Source of the DNA: Osedax fenrisi
Lineage: Eukaryota > Annelida > Polychaeta > Sabellida > Siboglinidae
Assembly: GCA_964019155.1 (NCBI GenBank)
Contig: OZ025242.1
Location: 70,638,596-70,702,595 of the forward strand
Direction: 5' to 3'
DNA length: 64,000 nt
Part shown: one piece after another, positions 50,871 through 63,911 of the stretch
Numbering within the stretch: the first letter of the stretch is position 1
Layout of the letters: every line of letters starts with the position of its first letter
Made by a program: the position numbers and the translations under genes
The notes under the pieces: generated by a model
What the model was told of the DNA's origin: nothing
What the model saw: only the letters and a program-made list of their open reading frames with translations
Databases searched by the model: none

Positions 50871-52952
50871 GATAAAATCATATGTATATGAAATCATATT
50901 TGGCATAAATTCTTCGAAAGTATGTCTAGTAACACTAAATATTAATGAGAGATTTGTTAATGAATCGTTCACTTCAAATGAGTTCCAAGATAAATAGATT
51001 AACATTACAGTTATTATACTATAGTATTATACTATAACCCCCTATATACTCTATATAACGTATCGTTGCAAATAACAAATGTAATTCGTATAGCTAACTA
51101 TTATCTTTACAATATTAGAAAGACACGTAATAAACTTACTTATAACTTAACGAAGTGTTTACTCGACTCCCTTGTATTCAGTAGACTTCGTTATTGTTGC
51201 TCATTATATACTACTCTCCCACTTTATTTAATGCACAGATTTGAAAATATTCAACGTCGTGCGGTTAGAATACTGTACAAGCTCAAACGTCGTATGGATG
51301 TTTCGATTAATTCTCTGATGATTTCTCTTGGCTGGCTTCCGTTACATTCTCAATGCAAGTTTCGTCTCCTGTGCATAACGCAAAGAGCCATTTACCGATC
51401 TATTCCCGAATATCTCGCTACGTTAATATCAATTCGTTCCGACTCCAGACCTCGCCGCTCTGGATCCACAATGGTTCTACACCAACCAATTACTTCTACG
51501 AGATTTGCTGAAGCAGCATTTGCTATTGCAGCACCAAAATATTGGAACTTATTACCAACTGATATACGTATAACTAAATCTGAGTCATTATTTAAACGTA
51601 AATTATATAAATATTTTCTTTATTTGTAATTCCATTTAATATCATTGTTCTCGTTATTATGTATTGTTCTAGTTTTCGTTCTTTACTATTATTTGTTGTT
51701 TATTTTTATTTTATTATATATGACGCCGATAAACATATAATGTTTTGTTAGTCAATAAACTATTTAATAATAATAATAATAATAAACACTGACGTATTGG
51801 TGCTACAAATCGAATATATTGGTGAGATAACGCCCGATATACTATATATACGCATTTATAATAGTAAAATTAATACAAGTATTGTTATATACTTTTAATT
51901 ATTTATATGTATTATTTGCATACATATATAAATGTATTTAATGTTTATTAACATGTATTATATAAATAATCTTTAGTTTACATTATTTTAATAATATTTT
52001 ACATATAATAATAATAAAATAAATAAGAAATTGTTTATACAGCCCGTATACAACCCCCGATATATTAGTACTAGAGATTCCGACATACCGATTATATAAT
52101 CACATCATTAACGTGTAATATGATGATGACTCACCGACTAAAGCTGACACCGTCCGTGTACACCTGACACCTGACACACACTCAGTAGGTAGTGTAAACA
52201 GCGACCATACCAGATGCTACTTGTGTTCATGCTTCACGCGCGTACTTCAATGAATGCATATTTACTTACCGAACAGTGAATATACTACCGGACGATATTC
52301 TGAAGATACACGCGTATACTTAGCTACGTAGCTTATATGATAAGATTGTTAAGTATTGTTAATACTTTTGTTAATACTATGGTATATAATAACGATATAT
52401 TGCTAGTACTTTTAAATCTCGAATATAATTATTTGTTTAAAATATATTAACTGCTCTTATTTTATTACACACATATTCCGCGATATTTAACTGTATAGTT
52501 ATTCTTGTATATTATTAATATATTAATATATACATTTCTGATATATATTTATTATATTAATAAAACTAATGTGCGCGCATTAATGATTTTTGGGATTCAG
52601 AGGGTCGATATTAAATTAATATAATAATCGTTATAAATATAATAAATATAAGTTAATTATTATTACATAATAGTCCGTATACGTGTTAATTGGTGGTTAC
52701 ATAACAATATTGATGTGTAAACTATTGTTACGTAATATATGTTCATGTTTTAAATTATATTTTATATAACTAGTACGAATTAATGGAAAACATTAGCAAT
52801 TCTCATCGTATATCTTCATATGTGTCTACAGTATACATTAATACCAGGATGTTGATATGAGCGTATTTCATCTATAAATATACCATATCAATAACAATAT
52901 AATGATATTCATTGTATAATATTAATTAGATATACATTTAAATATGATTAGG

Positions 52953-52993
<41 letters not shown>

Positions 52994-53474
52994 GTATATA
53001 TACCTATACCATTGGTATATTTATATGTTTGTTAGTTAACTAAATAATTATTTAATTATAAATAATATTATATTAAAATTTATATATACATATTGTATAT
53101 ATATATTTATGTATTTATCAATTATTAAATTAATATATAATAAATAAAATGACATTATTTTAAATAAATTAAATATTAATATAACAAAATAATAAAACAC
53201 TATTATAAGTATTTACTTAAGTATTATATAAGTTCCTAAATTCTTATATGTATTGCTTTGCTATTAATTAACATGAATGGAAATAATGATTATATATACC
53301 TACATTTAGTCATTATAACTATAGACATGAAAACTATTTCAATTATAACTATAACAATAATAACTATATAGATGTATTGTTTCAAACAATCAATACATAC
53401 GTATACTGTCAGGTTAATGGGTCAGTGGGTCAATGGGTCATCGTTGATTACCGCACTGTTGTACGTATATTTCT

Positions 53475-53505
<31 letters not shown>

Positions 53506-53757
53506 CCCTATATATATTATAATTATTCAAATAATATGTGACATTTGATTGTACTTTCGTATGTGTTGTCATTTAAAAATGATTGAAGTCGTATATATGT
53601 CGCGTACAAACGTTGAACATACATTGTTAAACATACACACTTGCAAAGTATCAACACACACTTTTAATATATTTAAAATTTAATATTACAATAATATTTA
53701 TTGATTATAATATTGAATATACGTGTAAGTAATATGTTATGTATACGATAATACAAT

Positions 53758-53813
<56 letters not shown>

Positions 53814-56800
53814 GGAGTTATTAAATCAATAAAGCTAATGGATTTCACTGATCCCCCTTATACTCTATAAACTGATTTCATTAATTTAATTATTCGTACG
53901 TATTAAGTTAACATAGTATTAACCCGGTACAGGGTATTAACGCTCTATTCTGTAACCTGGCGGCAAGTTTCCACCTGAACTGACTCACTCCGTATGTACT
54001 ACCGCAGTTAAAGCCAAGCCAGCCCCACCTGGTGGTAAGTTCCATATAGATTAGCGCTAGATATTAATACAACTGAAAATTATTACAGGAGTCGTAAGTA
54101 TTGTTCTATTAATAGATTTACTATACCTATTATATTTCAAATTAAAAAAAATAAGTTTCAAAACTATTGGCATTAGAGATTCAAATACAATTAAAATGTC
54201 GTTATCTTAAATATTTATTTCAAATTGTGCATCTATATCTAGAATATTCGAGAATGAGTATTAAAGTGATATACTATATAGTAGATATGATATACTATAT
54301 CAATTGTTACAATTATAATTTTACAAAACTATAGTTTCCACTAATTTTTAATATAAAAGTAAATGCTATATAAGTAAGCTATATTGTACAAGTACTATTC
54401 AATGAATTATAAACAATGATATACACAATGAGTGTTCACTATATATACGCGAAGTACCAAGTATTATTTTATAAATGATGTATTTTCTTTGATAGTAAAT
54501 AAGCTAATTAATTGCGGCAAAATTTATAAATTAATAATTTATTAATTTTGTTTTTATAATTTATATCGATAGCTAATTCGTATATAAATGTAACATATTA
54601 TATACATATTGCACATATATACATGGCTATGTACGTGTTCGTTATCATCAGCGCCGCGTACACATCGACTGATAGCGTGCGCGTGCGCGAGACACGAGTG
54701 TTTACCACAGCATGAACATGCCGAGTACTGCGTTGGTAGGACACGCCATTCGGGTATGTCCTTGCTCGAGCTTCGTGTAGCGTCCGATACGCGGTCTGAT
54801 CAGGATGGTGGTCACGAGACCGGTGACTCCGCCCAGAAGGTGGACCGGACCGCCCCCCGCCATGTCGACCATGCCCAGACGACGTAGCCAGCCATCGTTA
54901 CTGTGACGGGAGGAGAGAGAGAGGGGTGTCACGTGTATACGATAAGTGAGGACATAAGTGAGGACATGAAGGGGACATCGCGGTGTTAGGTGTTATTAAT
55001 AATTACAAACGTGTGTAGGAAAATAGTATACAAATATATATACGCAACGACATAATCGATAGAGACTTTAATGTAGGAATTAAATATAAGTATTATTGAT
55101 GTATACAAAATAATCATAAATAAAAAGAATAAAGATACGTGAAGCGAATACAGCCGAAACTTAATCGTTGTCCTTGCATTATTAGAAACAATTATCATAT
55201 ATTTATATGAACTATTTTTCGAGCTCGTATAAATATATTTATAAATTCTTATTGTTGTCACTTTAAGCACTCGTATGCACTGTGCGATATACCATTTTAA
55301 AGATAATTAATCAAATATTATGATTATTAAATAAAAAATATTTTAATAAATTATATTTTATATTCAAAACCTGTCTGTTGCGCAGGCCTATTCCCTATAT
55401 GACATTAGCATACCCGATATCGCCTATTTTAGAGTATACTATATACTATATACTATATACCTACCTGAACACCCAGTGTGCGGGGAAGCTGTATATGATA
55501 GTATTGAGGAAGGAGAACAATATGTAGGCTTCGAGTTTCACCCTTTCAGCCATCGCGCCTAGAGATCAATGAATGGTTACGAATACGAAGCGTTATTTGT
55601 ATTATTATTGGTTATTGTTATTATTACTAATATGTATATCCTAATGTATACACCCTAATGTATACACCCTAATGTATACACCCTAATGTATACATATGTA
55701 TACCCCGGATGTACTTTTAATTATTACATGTATTGATTTATCACTATGTAAACAATATCATTAAGTTACAACATATAATTATGTATATATATATATTATT
55801 AATTTACACTCGTAGTAAATATACTAGTAATTATAATGTTATTACTTTATATGCATATATGCATATGTATGTATATCTATATATATCGCACTATTATTAA
55901 TTTTCTACTCACATTTTTTCAGTTCACTCTATAATATATATGTACAAACAGTGTTATAAAATTACAAATCTTCAAATACATTCTAAATGATATCGCACCT
56001 AGCCGAAACTATAAACATATACTCATGTTCGATAAAAGTATTTGTATTGTTCTCCATATTATGTTTTCCTTCTATAAACATTAGTAATTATGGTGGTGAT
56101 TTTATATGAATTATCCTATAATATCACTTAAGAAAATAATCACACCCGTCTATGTTCGACTATACATTGTGTGATATTATATCTGATATATCACTGATAT
56201 AAACGTAAAATAATGTTAAAATAAGCGACCGGGTCGCTACCACTAAGCGATCACTATCACTACTACATCGGGTGCATTAACTCATTAACTATAGTAACTA
56301 AGTAACCGCTACAGAGGTCACAGGTCACCGGTGGCTAGTCACGTGACTGCGTGTATGTCACACGTGAACGCGGCGAACGGGTGGATCGATAAGTAAAAAG
56401 TATCGACCCAATTAGTGGTAACGTGTTCTGTGCGATTGTGTGTGCGAGTGTGTGCGAGTGTGTGCGCGTATACTCTAGTATGTTGCATTACCGATGTTTC
56501 GGTCTATGTTTATATTACTATTACTTCATTATTTTTATAATTATTATAATTATTATAATTAATATAATTATTAATTTCCCCGTATTTTATTCATTTATTG
56601 GTATTACACTGCACCTACTGTCAGGAGGTTTCTAACCAATAAGCGCATTGATTTCCTGACCCTACTTTCACTTTGTCTCCTAGCTGATTTCATTCGTTCA
56701 TAATATGATATATCACTAGTAATTTATGGTATTTACAAAGACGAATACTACTGCATAATAACCACCAGGAATGTAGGCACGCACATACACTCACACACTC

Positions 56801-57027
56801 ACACACACACTCACACACACACTCACACACACACTCACACACACATGACACGCGTATAGTGTGTGTAAGAATGTAGAACAACGAGAATAGGACCATATAT
56901 AGTGATACAATAGTCATTGTTACGTGACGTTGAGGTCAAATGTTGGAACATGTTCATTGCTCGATATTCTTGTTATCATATTCAAGAATATGTCCACTTA
57001 TTATATTTATTTTAGTGTATATGTATA

Positions 57028-57086
<59 letters not shown>

Positions 57087-59368
57087 GCATAATATATTTA
57101 TTTGTGTATATTTGTATGATAAACGTGTACGTTATTTATAGAAAGGAGATGACGTCGTACGATAAGATGTATTTTAACGCATACATAATGGCTACATAAT
57201 AGCAGCATAATAGCATTACAAATTAATAGAAGCATAATATACTTTTAATGTCAACATAATAGCAGCATAATTATTATTATTATTATTATCAGATGTAGGC
57301 AATGACACTGTAATTATAGAAGCATTGTTGCTTATCGAGACAATTACCCCTTTATTGACATGGAAAATTTCATTATAGATAAGAATAATAAATAAATAAT
57401 AATGTTATAATAATAATATAACCTATTTACATATATTATAAAAATAAATAAAATATATAATAAAATATAATGAAACTTAACATGCAACTAACTGTAATCA
57501 TCATGTAATAATATTAATAAATGATAAAATAATAAAATTAAAATCTAAGAAATACATCAAGCATTAAATAATATAAAATAAAATAAAACATAGAGGAACT
57601 AAATAGGAGATAGCAAATATTAAATTTAAAAGAAACTAAAAGAAACAAGAGAAAAAAAGAAACAAAAAGAAACAAATATATTAAATAAAATATAGTTACA
57701 ATTGTATAATAAAAATGAAAAATATTATAATACTGAGAGTTTTTAATTAATTTTTTTTAATACTGATCTTTTATGATAAATAATATATATATTATGTTAG
57801 AAATTAATAAATGTAAAAATTATAAAATTAATTTTATTTAAGTCTGAAAAAATAAAATTTGACATTCTTTTAATCAATCTTTGATATATATATAGAAGAG
57901 ATAATTTTAATTTGTTTTTAAATTTATTTAAATTTGAACTTTTTTTTAAAGAATTACATAGTGAATTCCATAAATAGTGACCAATAATTATAAGACAATG
58001 TGATCATATATTTAATTTTGATGAAGGAATATTAAAGTTATTCATGTCACGTATTGGATAAATATTAAATTGTTAACAAAAATTATTGATTATTATTTCC
58101 TATGGGGGAAAGTAACCTAATACGGACAATAAATAGACTTAACATTGTATGACTCAATATTTTTATTTAAAAAATTACAATATACTAATATTATATGAAT
58201 ATAGATGTTATTGTTATTTTTAAATTTTAGTTAATCATTTAATTCCATTGATAACGGGGGTGTCAGTATTCGGTACCCATGTCCGAATACGGACACCATG
58301 TTATGTCTCCTAGATATATTATAATTATATGCTTATAATTTAATTAATATTTGATAACAAATATAGATAGGTATATAATGTTTATAATGCTTTTGTTTTT
58401 AATAATATAGTGTTTTATTTTATATCGATACATTTGTATATTCTTGAGAAGGTTTCAAATTGAAATTTGTTATCATAAATTTAAAAACGTAATAAAAAAA
58501 TCAGTTTATTTGATATATCAGCACTATTTTGAATTATTAAAAAATATAAAATACTTATTTAGACTATTTATATAGTTATGAATATTTTATTTATTAAATA
58601 TTTTTTTGTAGGATTTATGGTTTCTGAGATATCGAGAGTGTCCGAATTCGAGCATTGTCTGTATTCGGTTACCTTCTCATAAGGCATTTTGGTTTAAAAA
58701 TAATATCACAATGTAAGCATTTGGGGCTCTTAGTTGTGCTATTATATTGCTATTATGAGGCTAATATATAGTATACTATTAGCTGGGCATTTTCAATAAA
58801 ATTAAAATCCACAAAACTATATATTTAGATATATATCTAAAATATCATAGTGGATTTTTTTTTGATGGGGCCGCAAGTTTAAAGTTGAAGGCGTTGCATT
58901 TTAATATGAACTAGTAGGAGATAATACATTTAAAGGGGGTATCACACTACAAGTATTTCCGGCAACCAAACACAATTATCTTAATTATATAAACACAAGA
59001 TATCGTTAACCTGACGCCTAAAGCCTACGAAGTGTGTACATGGGATAAGTTGTAGGTAGTTGTACAAACCGGAAACGATAGTGGTGGCTGTGGTAGCGAA
59101 CGACGAGTGGAAGAAGAACTTCGCGTACGTGCTGCCGAAATCTCCGTTCATGTCCCCCTGTAGGACATACGTAGCAACGTTACCGTACTGATAGTTCATC
59201 GCGCCGTACGACGTAATGAACGCTACTTTATATATAGTATACGAGTATTACTTGTAGGTTTAGTAATTGTGGTGGTAAATAATTCCGTAGGAATTTGTTA
59301 AATTTAAATTAATGTTATTAATAACCAATTGGCATAGAAACTAATTTTGTTTATTATCTTAACTATAG

Positions 59369-59403
<35 letters not shown>

Positions 59404-59747
59404 TCAGCATCGATTTTTATAATATTATACATTTAAATATATTGGAATTCTTAATTCTGTATTTCTTCTCGCCACGTGTTTAATATATCTCACTATATTA
59501 GTATTCATTTATTGATGTGCAATATAATAATAATACGATTATAATGGTATACCGCGCGTAACCTTCATGGCGAATTGGTCGACGCCGAGGAAGCCCCTGA
59601 AGAACCCTTTCGGTGACCTTCCGAACGAAATGGCGAATCCGAATAACCAATAGGAGAGACCGCCCACAATGACGTCAACAACGTTCTTCACCATTATGTT
59701 CACTTCGTTCTTCTGACTCACCATTCCGCTCTCCAGCAGTCCGAAAC
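44919..59747 (-). CDS. Ammonium transporter (AMT/Mep family), 12 visible exons
   Basis: AMT proteins move ammonium/ammonia through trimeric plasma-membrane channels. Twelve GT-AG exons join in consistent phase to about 606 residues: 59747-59563, 59187-59070, 55558-55465, 54900-54706, 54028-53957, 50535-50476, 49622-49546, 48592-48479, 47839-47718, 46889-46781, 45955-45851 and 45487-44919. Key residues by family knowledge: Asp145 and His153 in DMAGGGPVH, the second pore His311 in VGVHGF, Phe204 in LGFNCGST and Phe92 in the TYAKFFF...SFATTATT segment. The first two keep the eight-residue Asp-His spacing of bacterial AmtB. The AMT core ends near residue 400 at GMRVSPEDELLGADIVMHG, followed by a 190-residue tail with YDNP repeats. 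The first transmembrane exon is not found and probably lies beyond 64000. Introns hold (TA)n tracts, retroelement ends and one CR1/L2 copy with an open polymerase frame, yet every exon is unbroken, so the gene looks functional. Confidence 0.93.
45044..45160. repeat. 27 bp coding minisatellite in the AMT tail
   Basis: About four copies of ggttatcgtaaccagcctca plus ccgccag. Period 27 keeps the frame and encodes GGEAGYDNP on the minus strand. The third and fourth copies are nearly identical, and the outer copies differ by a few bases. Confidence 0.95.
45851..45955 (-). CDS. AMT exon 11
   Basis: Acceptor ccacag, donor G|gttacg. Encodes GMRVSPEDELLGADIVMHG, the conserved cytosolic motif after the last helix (usual G-x-R-V-x-x-E-E-E-x-x-G-x-D), then KSSNNTYANASLTI. 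Confidence 0.9.
45956..46780 (-). other. AMT intron: G-rich tract, palindromic repeats, (TA)n
   Basis: Plus strand 45957-46020 is GGGGTGTGGTA-rich. 46135-46290 has repeated ctcggctcgggctcg words plus tctcggtatc, reminiscent of hAT-type subterminal repeats but without defined ends. 46300-46345 has a duplicated ccgcactatagtgcgtgctta palindrome. 46490-46520 is (TA)n. Confidence 0.4.
46781..46889 (-). CDS. AMT exon 10: last transmembrane helix
   Basis: Acceptor gtaaacag (chosen because phase 0 gives AGKWRLLGIQCLG, matching the family's L-L-G-x-Q motif), donor G|gttagt. Encodes LGIFSIIIWATVTTVIFF, a clear membrane helix, then KITDYLVG. Confidence 0.9.
47718..47839 (-). CDS. AMT exon 9: second pore histidine
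   Basis: Acceptor aataacag, donor TAC|gttagt. Encodes GCVGVHGFSSAWGLIAVGLF (His311 in VGVHG) and SMLGYSNIGGGVFY. Family members usually have V-H-G-V-C/G-G-I-W-G here; FSSAWG is a variant. Confidence 0.92.
47974..48022. repeat. (TA)n microsatellite in AMT intron
   Basis: About 48 bases of uninterrupted TA. Confidence 0.9.
48108..48310. repeat. Dispersed repeat, copy 2
   Basis: Counterpart of 2290-2520: gtgtattttgtgggcaagta, ttgtcccccaac, and tttttcatatacacttgaaa followed by aataattatttt. Confidence 0.5.
48340..48400. repeat. Short GCATTGATGCACC tandem repeat
   Basis: The units gcaccgatatact, gcattgatgcacc and gcactgatgcact repeat about five times with an 11-13 bp period. Frames over it are not genes. 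Confidence 0.7.
48479..48592 (-). CDS. AMT exon 8
   Basis: Acceptor cccccgtcag, donor G|gttgga. Encodes AEPWEGFVIGSIGGYITLLG and MEIDDPVG, the family's P-W-E-A-x-x-I-G-x-x-G and K-I-D-D-P-V-G blocks. Confidence 0.93.
49058..49300 (-). pseudogene. CR1/L2-group retrotransposon 3' end
   Basis: Minus strand from 49300: FLWNQLLPPLKTINTSTNNF then YLLVLDI, matching the WNxLP C-terminal motif of this group, followed by an untranslated end and short ATC/TCAT tail. Lies in the intron between AMT exons 7 and 8. Confidence 0.7.
49440..49545. repeat. ACACGCACAT microsatellite
   Basis: A compound CA/CG run abutting the donor of AMT exon 7. Confidence 0.85.
49546..49622 (-). CDS. AMT exon 7
   Basis: Acceptor aacacag, donor ACAG|gtatgc. 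Encodes SYVAYKRKIDVFCLISGILG then SLVSIT, matching the family's G-K-x-D-V-x-x-x-x-N/S-G-x-L-A-x-L-V-x-I-T. Confidence 0.93.
49650..49830. repeat. 9 bp GATGTAGGT minisatellite
   Basis: About 17 units of GATGTAGGT with variants GATGTCGGT and GATGTAGGG. Confidence 0.9.
50476..50535 (-). CDS. AMT exon 6
   Basis: Acceptor cgctaatag, donor TACAG|gtaaga. Encodes RSAVSTTNAATGGGIVAMIY, matching the family's R-A-A-V-x-T-x-x-A-x-x-x-G-G-x-x block. Confidence 0.93.
50890..51784 (+). pseudogene. CR1/L2-group retrotransposon C-terminal part
   Basis: The open frame 51066-51629 reads LLDSLVFSRLRYCCSLY, QRRAVRILYKLKRRMD, LGWLPLHSQCKFRLLCI and FAEAAFAIAAPKYWNLLPTD, the C-terminal region of CR1/L2 proteins. 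The 3' untranslated part ends in (TAA)n at 51766-51784. Upstream, GINSSKVCLVTLNINERF (about 50905) may be the end of the polymerase. It lies antisense in the intron between AMT exons 5 and 6. Confidence 0.85.
51785..53956 (-). other. AMT intron, AT-rich, no further element recognised
   Basis: Holds (TA)n near 52960-52990, 53480-53505 and 53761-53810 and a short gggtca triplication near 53418. A small open block at about 52147-52180 has splice-like ends but not the expected AMT text. Confidence 0.4.
53957..54028 (-). CDS. AMT exon 5: FNCGST motif
   Basis: Acceptor taccaccag, donor CCAG|gttaca, phases 2 and 2. Encodes WWGWLGFNCGSTYGVS then RWKLAAR. The F-N-x-G-S motif is a family signature; Phe204 is the probable counterpart of the AmtB pore phenylalanine. 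Confidence 0.95.
54706..54900 (-). CDS. AMT exon 4: first pore histidine
   Basis: Acceptor ctcccgtcacag with a CT-rich tract, donor CTGTG|gtaaac. Encodes VDMAGGGPVHLLGGVTGLV (Asp145, His153), LIRPRIGRYT and VLGMFMLW. A plus-strand frame over the same DNA is a shadow. Confidence 0.95.
55465..55558 (-). CDS. AMT exon 3
   Basis: Acceptor gatctctag, donor TTCAG|gtaggt. Encodes GAMAERVKLEAYILFSFLNT then IIYSFPAHWVF, the family's S-G-A-x-A-E-R and Y-x-x-x-A-H-W-x-W blocks. The next intron has a short atatacta repeat at its start. Confidence 0.94.
57280..57700 (-). mobile_element. Non-LTR retrotransposon 3' end, copy 2
   Basis: Inverse of 14560-14945: ttatcgagacaattacccct, gcaatgacactgtaattata, and a (TAA)n tail at its left edge (57271-57290). 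Confidence 0.65.
58107..58677. mobile_element. TA-flanked TACGGACA element
   Basis: Left end tgggggaaagtaacctaata and right end ttcggttaccttctca are inverted repeats flanked by TA. The inner motif (TCCG)AATACGGACAC recurs four or five times. Similar in plan to 20905-21865 but with a different motif. No coding. A partial inverted copy is at 26690-26945. Confidence 0.75.
59070..59187 (-). CDS. AMT exon 2
   Basis: Acceptor gaactatcag, donor G|gtttgt. Encodes YGNVATYVLQGDMNGDFGST then YAKFFFHSSFATTATTIVSG, matching the family's F-F-x-x-x-F-A-x-T-A-x-T-I-V-S-G. The upstream edge is chosen by phase; an in-frame extension upstream is open but lacks family text. Confidence 0.9.
59563..59747 (-). CDS. 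AMT exon 1 of those visible
   Basis: Acceptor ctcgaag, donor AAG|gttacg. Encodes GFGLLESGMVSQKNEVNIMV, KNVVDVIVGGLSYWLFGFAI and SFGRSPKGFF. Start phase 1 requires an upstream exon ending in G, expected to carry the initiator Met and first helix. None is recognisable up to 64000. Confidence 0.94.
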
Positions 59748-59928
59748 CTTCGAGTATGCGTCACGTGGTTATTGACACATTTACACGCTGACACTATGAC
59801 ACATTGATATGTTGATACGTTTCCAAATAATTAACTTTTATTATTATTATTTTTTTTTATTATGGATGTCGACATAACTTGATATCTCACTTCTGAATGT
59901 ATTTAAAAATGTTATGACTAAATGAATT

Positions 59929-60421
<493 letters not shown>

Positions 60422-62199
60422 CAATCAATCAATCAATCAATACGATTTATTTATACACTCAAAGTTAGCATGAAAATGCTCTGGCAAGTGTTAAACGAGA
60501 GAAACGAAAAAATATAAACATTATAAACAAAAACAATTTAAATTAATCAGCGCATGGCTAGAATATATTTTTTAACATTACGTTTAAAAGCATCATGATT
60601 AGAAATCATACGGATCCTTAGAGGAAGTTGATTCCAGTTTAACGGAGCAGAATAAACAAAAGCTCCATTTAGAGTACGCGATAGTCGACATCTGTCAGAG
60701 GATAGCAAATATCTATCATCGGTAGAACGGAGGGTTTGAGTCGATAATTTAGGTTTTAACATCTCATTGATGTATTGTGGTTTAGCGGTTAGTAACGACT
60801 TATGTACTATACAAAGTAGTCTGTATAATGTTCTTTGTTTCATAGATAGCATTTTGATGGACTTCATCTTCAACGTTATGCTAGAGTGATCGGTACGTGG
60901 TTGTTTAAAAATCAAACGTACAGATGATCGAATGATTCGTGTGAGAGGACGAATTCGGCACTCGGGTAAACCTTGAAGGATAGAGCAGCAGTAGTCAATG
61001 GGTGACATTGCTAATGAATTAACAAGTATTCGGCAGAGGTCATTGTTGATATATTTACGAATATTACGTATCATATGTAGCTGGTAATTCGAACGTTGAC
61101 ATATGTTGTTGATTTGCTTCTTAAAGGTTAAGTCATCATCTATTGTAAAACCAAGATATCGTATAGAACTACTTGGTTCTACTATAATACCATTCACAGA
61201 TATCACCGGGAAATCGTAGTATGTTTCCGGAATGTTGATTAGCTCAGATTTAGAAGCGTTAAGCAGCAGCATATTATTCAATAGCCATGCACGTATTTCG
61301 GTAGCACATAGTGAGAGATCATTTCTGTTGGAAGTAGAATGACGAGACAGAGATGTGTATAAAAGTATATCATCGGCGTAAAGATGATAATGAATTGATG
61401 GGTAGGATTTAATTATATTAGTGAGAGGCGCAATATAAATTAAGAATAGAAGTGGGCCTAGAACTGAGCCTTGGGGAACACCCGTAGTTATAAGTTTAGT
61501 TATAGAGATGGAAGAGCCGGTTTTCACAGCAAAGGTACGATATTTAAAGAATGATATTAGCCAAGAAAGTGCTATTCCATCAACACCTATGTCACGTAAT
61601 CTATTAGTTAGAATGTCATGGTCAAGGGTATCAAACGCTGCTGATAGATCTAATAACAAAAGTTGAATAGGAGATTCAGTGTCAAGTGAGTTAAGTATAT
61701 TGCTGATGACATGATTTAAACACGTTTCAGTGCTATGGTTAGGTCTATAGGCACTTTGAAAAGGGTCAATGATATTATTAATTTCAAGATAGTATATTAA
61801 TTGCTTAAAAACTACCTTTTCTAGAATTTTAGATATAGTAGAGAGTTGAGAAATTGGACGGTAGTTACATAGAGAGTTTTTATCAAGATTATTTTTCTTG
61901 AGAATAGGTGATATTAGTGCATGTTTAAAGTCAATTGGGACAGTGCCATAACTTAAAGAATTTTTAAATATAGTAGTAAGATATATAGAAAGTGCGGGTG
62001 CAATTTTTTTCATAAGAGATAGTGGAATGGAGTCAAGGGGAGAGGAAGATTTAGATGATAGAATGAGTAATTCAATATAGTCAGTAGATGGTGGAGTAAA
62101 GGAAGATAATAAAAAGGAAATAGATGGTGGTGTATAAGGTAAAGTGGGTAGTGCAATACAAATAAGATTGTAAATAGTCTGTCTGATTATTTCAATCTT

Positions 62200-62200
<1 letters not shown>
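60422..62200 (-). mobile_element. CR1/L2-group retrotransposon with open polymerase frame
   Basis: The minus-strand frame is open from near 62195 to the stop at 60547; the first Met is at 62013 (488 residues), but the sequence is 5'-truncated. Reverse-transcriptase motifs appear intact: CNYRPISQLSTISKILEKVV, LLLLDLSAAFDTLDHDILT (A), TTGVPQGSVLGPLLFLIYI (B), YHLYADDILLYTS (C), LLNASKSELINI (D) and IRYLGFTIDDDLTF (E), then the group's C-terminal RLIFKQPRTDHSS and SAPLNWNQLPLRIRM. The endonuclease is absent. The 3' end is (TTGA)n, read as tcaatcaatcaa on the plus strand at 60421-60441. It is antisense... relative to nothing but same-strand with AMT, lying in the intron before visible exon 1. Confidence 0.93.
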
Positions 62201-63103
<903 letters not shown>

Positions 63104-63879
63104 ACATACTGACATATTAAAACTTGACTCCGAAACGCTGATTACGTATATTTCGTTAATATTTAAGTGTTATCACTATATTATGCTATTGTGGTAATGT
63201 ATTATTATTTGTTATTGTGAATTAAGTACACACTAATAATAAACCATTACTATAGTATTACGATTCTATAGTAGATTCTATAGAACGCAGATAACCCATT
63301 ACCAAAGCCCTTAGGCTTGGCCATTACTAAGTGTAAATAAAGAGTAATGGTTATGGATACCATTACTAAATGTTGTATGCGAGGTAATGGTTATATATAT
63401 ATATATATATATTAAATTGAATAATGCATCTAATATATTGGAATACAATAAATTGTCATACGATAATCCTTTGTTAATTCGAAATATATATTTATATTTA
63501 TATCACGATATTTATTAAACATTCATCTTTTTTTAATACACAAAGTGATACATATATACAAACAAGTATGTACAATATACATCGCCCATGTATTCACATT
63601 ATATATTGTATATATTATGCCGGTATATATCTTATATATAGTATTGTGATTTTGTTACAGTATTGCAATACATCGACAATAATATGGTGATGTATATTGT
63701 ACATTGTACAATGCACAATGTACAGTGTACAATGAACAATGAACAATGTACATGAATGATTTATTATACTTCTAATTTTGTTAAGACGACGCATAGGATT
63801 ATATTATTATTTATATTGTTATTATTGTATAGGATTATCCTGTATATTATTAGTTATAAACAAAGTTTTCAAATAAATG

Positions 63880-63911
<32 letters not shown>

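Larger units (their letters stand above)
55559..59069 (-). other. AMT intron, 3.5 kb
   Basis: Contains four 14 bp cctaatgtatacac units (55639-55695), ACACTC repeats (56780-56845), (TA)n at 57032-57082, CATAATAGCAGC words, a retroelement 3' end (57280-57700) and a TA-flanked element (58107-58677). A GC-richer stretch at 56220-56400 carries no recognisable exon. Confidence 0.5.

Noticed and set aside
52147..52180. Small AMT exon between visible exons 4 and 6
   Set aside because: Splice-like ends and phases fit, but the peptide lacks the family motif. The true exon with FNCGST is at 53957-54028 and leaves no gap.
54609..54887. Plus-strand protein with Cys/His/Arg-rich text
   Set aside because: It lies over AMT exon 4, whose minus-strand reading matches a known family with splice sites.
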